From: Streptosporangiaceae bacterium
Lineage (GTDB): Bacteria; Actinomycetota; Actinomycetes; Streptosporangiales; Streptosporangiaceae
Direction of reading: 5' to 3'
NCBI GenBank assembly: GCA_030045295.1
Contig: JASIGD010000292.1
Span: forward strand, 1-6,533
DNA length: 6,533 nt
The notes beneath the pieces are model-generated. The model was not told the DNA's origin, did no database searches, and worked only from the letters and a program-made list of their open reading frames with translations. Position numbers and translations under genes: made by a program. Below are positions 5,101 to 6,533 of the stretch, in pieces (within the stretch, counting starts at the first letter, position 1; every line of letters begins with the position of its first letter).

Positions 5101-6533
5101 ACCGGTGACTCCGACGGTGCGGTCCGCTTCGAGGACCTGCGTACCTGGACGCCATCCGGAGCGGCGGTGCAACTGCCGTCTCCCGTGCTGCCCGACGCCG
5201 TGCGCTTCTCGCCCGACGGGCGGACCGTGGCGGTCGCATCCGGCGCGGGGACCCTGACCCAGATCTACCTGATAGACGTCGCCTCCCGAACCAAACAGCT
5301 CCTCGGGAGCTTCTCCGGCGCCGTCCCCCCCATACCCGACGGGTCGACCACCGTGGCGTTCTCTCCGGACAGCGCCGAGATCGCGGTGGGGCTCGCCGAC
5401 TGGCCGGTCGCGACCGCGCCGACCCCGGTCTCCGAGCGGGTCGCCTTGCTGCAGGCCTCGACCGGCCGCGTGCTGTGGATCCGGTCTTACCACCTGCATC
5501 CCGGCCAGTCCGAGCTCCAGGTGGGGTTCACGCCCGGGGGCGTGCTCGTCACCTCCGCCGAGCAGGGCAGCACCGATCTGTGGGACACACGCGCGGGGCG
5601 GATTGAGCGCAGTTTCCCCGACGGCGGCCAGTTCGCCCTGTCCCCCAACGGGAACCTGGCCGCGATCGCGCTCAACAACCCGAGCCTGGTGCAACAGACG
5701 CCCACCGCCGTCGTGCTGCTGGACCTGTCGACAGGGGCCGTGCACCAGCTGCAAAGCCTCCCCGATAACGCGTGGATCACCACCCTCGCCTTCACGCCGG
5801 ACGGCAAGAGCCTGGTCGGCGGCTCTCAGGGCGGCGACGTCCGCGTGTGGGACCTCGCCTCAGGGACGATCGCCCAGACGTTCGCCTCGCAGTCCGGAGG
5901 GTCCGTGCAGGTCGCCGTCGACCCGAGCGGGCGCACGGTCGTGTCGGGAACAGACAACGGGACCGTGATCGGCTGGGACCTGTCCGGGCAGCAGTCGCTC
6001 GGCCGGACCTTCGCGTGGAACACCCCCGCCAACTCATGCCCGGACGCCCCCTGCATGGCCATCAACCCGGCCGGCACGATCATGGCCACCGACGAGGGCG
6101 ACGGCACCGTCGACCTGGTCGACCTGCGCACGCTCCGCTGGTTCGCCACGCTGCCCGGCACCGGCGGGCAGGTCGCCAACGGGCTGGCCTTCACCCCCGG
6201 CGGCCGTCAGCTCCTGACCGGCGACACCGGGGGGCACATCGTCTTCTGGGACACCAGGACGTGGGCTGCGGTCCGCCGCCTGCACGTCTCCCGGCCGATC
6301 GTGTCCCTGGCCGTCAGCCCCGGCGGAACGCTCCTGGCCGTGGAGACCCAGCAAGCGAACGCGACCAGCGCCCAGGTGCAGATACTCAACATGGCCACCG
6401 GCGACACCGAGCGGACGTTCAACCTCGCCCGGGCCAGCACGGACGTTTTCACGACCGGCATTGCCTTCAGTCACGACGGCACCCAGCTCGCCGCCTGCTG
6501 CACGTCCCCCTCGACGGTCGAGGTGATGAACGT
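2164..6533 (+). CDS. Class III cyclase / tandem NTPase (nSTAND1) / WD40 giant protein, C-terminus cut
   Basis: I translated this frame line by line; it is open from ATG 2164 to the window end (1456 codons plus two bases), so the C-terminus is missing. Domain order: class III nucleotidyl cyclase (about 18-180); first P-loop NTPase (about 213-440; Walker A GPAGIGKT 244-251, Walker B LWVLDDLD 296-303); nSTAND1 NTPase (about 456-858; CPYKGLGTFEESDA, FFGRE, Walker A GPSGSGKSS 495-503, Walker B LVLVVDQFEE 552-561, HEALIREWP 772-780); one membrane helix (867-888); a linker; WD40-like blades (about 955 onward). Family knowledge: STAND proteins are NTP-driven switches in which C-terminal repeats sense a signal and an N-terminal domain gives the output. 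Inferred job: signal-dependent cyclic nucleotide synthesis at the membrane, for regulation or defence. The signal and product are unknown. It follows the LuxR gene by 72 bp and may be co-transcribed. No TTA codon was noticed in frame. Confidence 0.9.
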   Translation, partial: MEVEKLRSTPEQPGTAEVRAFLICDIRGYSTFTSQRGDEAAAHLAMTFAGLARDAVVARGGRVIELRGDEAFAVFSSARQAVRAGLEIYLACAEESAAHPEFPIPVGIGIDFGEAVPVEDGYRGAAINMSARLCSKAAAGQVLVTRNVVDAAGELEGISFEDLGTVLVKGFEEPVVTYEPVATALRGQHEAGREGRVSDGARGFLPIELDEPLPVVGRDAEMAWLRGTWRQVRRGHGRVILVTGPAGIGKTRLAAAFASVVYAEGGSVRYAGAGGAAGAETLAAIREARATSLPGLWVLDDLDIYRDCVASLGASLQEIESGPALVLGLLSDADGDPAVVRLVGAVDVHGDGRRELAPLDERGVRAIARSYVIDVADLPAEQILRASGGVPSRVHELVADWSRDEAARRLAAAAEWLAAGRSRQAEGLRFADNVIALKLRRIYDTATGEQLAGVCPYKGLGTFEESDAAYFFGREQLVGELAARSVGFGLLGVVGPSGSGKSSLVLAGLLPSLAAGLLPGSDRWGHAVLRPGATPMAALDDALSGAERGERLVLVVDQFEEVFTTTADPPEQEAFIRRLVELASDPAVAVVVTIRADYTGQCAPYPEFAELLAANLVLVGPMTGDQLRRVIELPARRVGLRVESALVDALVTEVKDEPGGLPLLSTALVQLWQARCDGWLRYDAYLRGGGVRSAVARLAESSYGQLSQSERESAVIVFVRLVGQGEGDAAVRRRVPLSEFDVDRNPAVAAVLSTLTRDRLLTQDEGLVEIAHEALIREWPRFADWLRDDAAGQELRSHLTQAARQWSGRGRDPGDLYRGARLSAALDWSQRHDRALNALEREFLSESRVASERQLERQRRTNRRLRGLLTGTAVLLVLALVAGLFAVLQRNHARAAQHSAEATALKSDAERVGTLAQTEPNLDLSMLLAVAGVRLDNIPETRGDLLAALERSPAVIRVVHPSAGEITALAISPDGRLMVTGDSDGAVRFEDLRTWTPSGAAVQLPSPVLPDAVRFSPDGRTVAVASGAGTLTQIYLIDVASRTKQLLGSFSGAVPPIPDGSTTVAFSPDSAEIAVGLADWPVATAPTPVSERVALLQASTGRVLWIRSYHLHPGQSELQVGFTPGGVLVTSAEQGSTDLWDTRAGRIERSFPDGGQFALSPNGNLAAIALNNPSLVQQTPTAVVLLDLSTGAVHQLQSLPDNAWITTLAFTPDGKSLVGGSQGGDVRVWDLASGTIAQTFASQSGGSVQVAVDPSGRTVVSGTDNGTVIGWDLSGQQSLGRTFAWNTPANSCPDAPCMAINPAGTIMATDEGDGTVDLVDLRTLRWFATLPGTGGQVANGLAFTPGGRQLLTGDTGGHIVFWDTRTWAAVRRLHVSRPIVSLAVSPGGTLLAVETQQANATSAQVQILNMATGDTERTFNLARASTDVFTTGIAFSHDGTQLAACCTSPSTVEVMN
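2215..2703 (+). other. Domain: class III nucleotidyl cyclase (residues 18-180)
   Basis: AFLICDIRGYSTFT supplies the first metal-binding Asp (D25), and RVIELRGDEAFAVF the second (D69). YRGAAINMSARL supplies the transition-state Asn (N128) and Arg (R132). VLVKGFEEPVVTYEPV is the usual end of the fold. Catalytic residues are thus complete. The two base-recognition positions differ from a standard adenylyl cyclase: the Lys expected four residues before D69 is E65, and the Asp/Thr expected seven before N128 is G121. Activity is plausible; nucleotide specificity is open. As class III enzymes work as dimers, activation by NTPase-driven oligomerisation would make sense, which is inference. Confidence 0.85.
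2800..3483 (+). other. Domain: compact first P-loop NTPase (residues 213-440)
   Basis: LPVVGRDAEMAWLRG is the usual entry of AAA_16/STAND-type ATPases. Walker A GPAGIGKT and the hydrophobic Walker B LWVLDDLD follow, but only about 45 residues separate them, shorter than in typical AAA_16 domains. SGGVPSRVHELVADW (388-402) fits the lid or winged-helix part. From memory, the same compact NTPase precedes nSTAND1 in other actinobacterial proteins with different N-terminal domains, so it is probably a conserved module rather than a damaged one. Confidence 0.7.
3529..4737 (+). other. Domain: nSTAND1 NTPase (residues 456-858)
   Basis: All landmarks of the nSTAND1 family appear in order: CPYKGLGTFEESDA, YFFGREQLV, Walker A GPSGSGKSS, Walker B VVDQFEEVFT, VTIRADYTGQCAPYPEF (592-608), LVGPMTGDQLRRVIELPARR (618-637), GGLPLLSTALVQLW, GGVRSAVARLAE, the winged-helix signature IAHEALIREWPRFADWL (770-786) and RDPGDLYRGARLSAALDW (812-829). 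Nothing looks broken, so nucleotide binding and hydrolysis are expected. Confidence 0.9.
4762..4827 (+). other. Predicted transmembrane helix (residues 867-888)
   Basis: GLLTGTAVLLVLALVAGLFAVL is an uninterrupted hydrophobic stretch of about 22 residues. It is flanked on the N-side by the strongly basic RQRRTNRRLR and on the C-side by QRNHARAAQ. By the positive-inside rule the cyclase and NTPases would lie in the cytoplasm and the WD40 region outside. A single helix in a huge protein can also be a membrane-associated or buried segment, so topology is inference. Confidence 0.7.
5026..6533 (+). repeat. WD40-like propeller repeats, at least 11 blades, cut at window end
   Basis: Units of the form 'hydrophobic-x-F/I-S/T-PDG-x-x-hydrophobic' followed by 'V/I-x-hydrophobic-W/L-D' recur from about residue 955. 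Centres are ISPDG (972), FSPDG (1015), FSPDS (1066), FTPGG (1122), LSPNG (1159), FTPDG (1211), VDPSG (1252), INPAG (1300), FTPGG (1343), VSPGG (1384) and FSHDG (1435). Strands such as DVRVWDLASG (1225-1234) and HIVFWDTRTW (1358-1367) close blades. Eleven visible units exceed one seven-bladed propeller, so two propellers are likely if the gene continues. Blades diverge strongly in sequence. Family role: a binding or sensing surface. Confidence 0.8.

Noticed and set aside
4882..5754. Minus-strand open frame (290 codons) opposite the WD40 region
   Set aside because: It is a Gly/Asp/Arg-rich shadow of the WD40-coding frame, with no motif and no supporting start signal.
2164..6533. Assignment as a Pycsar or other named defence system
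   Set aside because: No cyclic-nucleotide-responsive effector gene lies in the window, and the architecture differs from the small stand-alone cyclases of Pycsar. Only the cyclase class is shared, so it is kept as a hypothesis.

Overview
The base composition is very GC-rich with strong G/C bias at third codon positions. Three families here are typical of large-genome actinobacteria: a DsrE-like protein, a LuxR-type regulator and a giant nSTAND/WD40 protein. I infer a high-GC filamentous actinomycete or a relative; the genus cannot be resolved. No rRNA, tRNA, CRISPR array, insertion sequence or origin was recognised.

Layout. At the far left edge a minus-strand gene seems to begin at 38 and leave the window. 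Positions 39-833 hold no intact gene I can support. Within them, 253-614 (minus) reads as a frameshifted, truncated remnant of a hotdog/thioesterase-like protein. Position 834-1199 (minus) is a 121-aa DsrE-family protein with two CxxC pairs. It is divergent, across a 148-bp spacer, from a 247-aa LuxR-family regulator at 1348-2091 (plus). After a 72-bp gap holding a perfect 8-bp hairpin and a good ribosome binding site, a very large plus-strand gene starts at 2164. It stays open to the right edge, giving at least 1456 codons.

The large gene is the main content. In order it encodes a class III nucleotidyl cyclase domain, a compact first P-loop NTPase, a canonical nSTAND1 NTPase with its own P-loop, one predicted transmembrane helix, and a WD40-like propeller region of at least eleven blade-like units cut by the window end. 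This is the layout of a STAND signalling switch: output domain at the N-terminus, NTPase switch in the middle, repeat sensor at the C-terminus. The output here would be a cyclic nucleotide. Both metal-binding aspartates and the transition-state Asn and Arg are visible in the cyclase, but the two base-recognition positions carry Glu and Gly, so the nucleotide it makes cannot be assigned.

How they may work together (inference). The LuxR regulator and the cyclase-STAND gene are co-directional and could share a transcript, with the hairpin between them as a possible control point. DsrE and LuxR share a divergent promoter region and both are cysteine-rich, which suggests a redox- or sulfur-linked regulatory pair. 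A signalling or defence role for the cyclase-STAND protein is plausible from its architecture but is not shown by the window.
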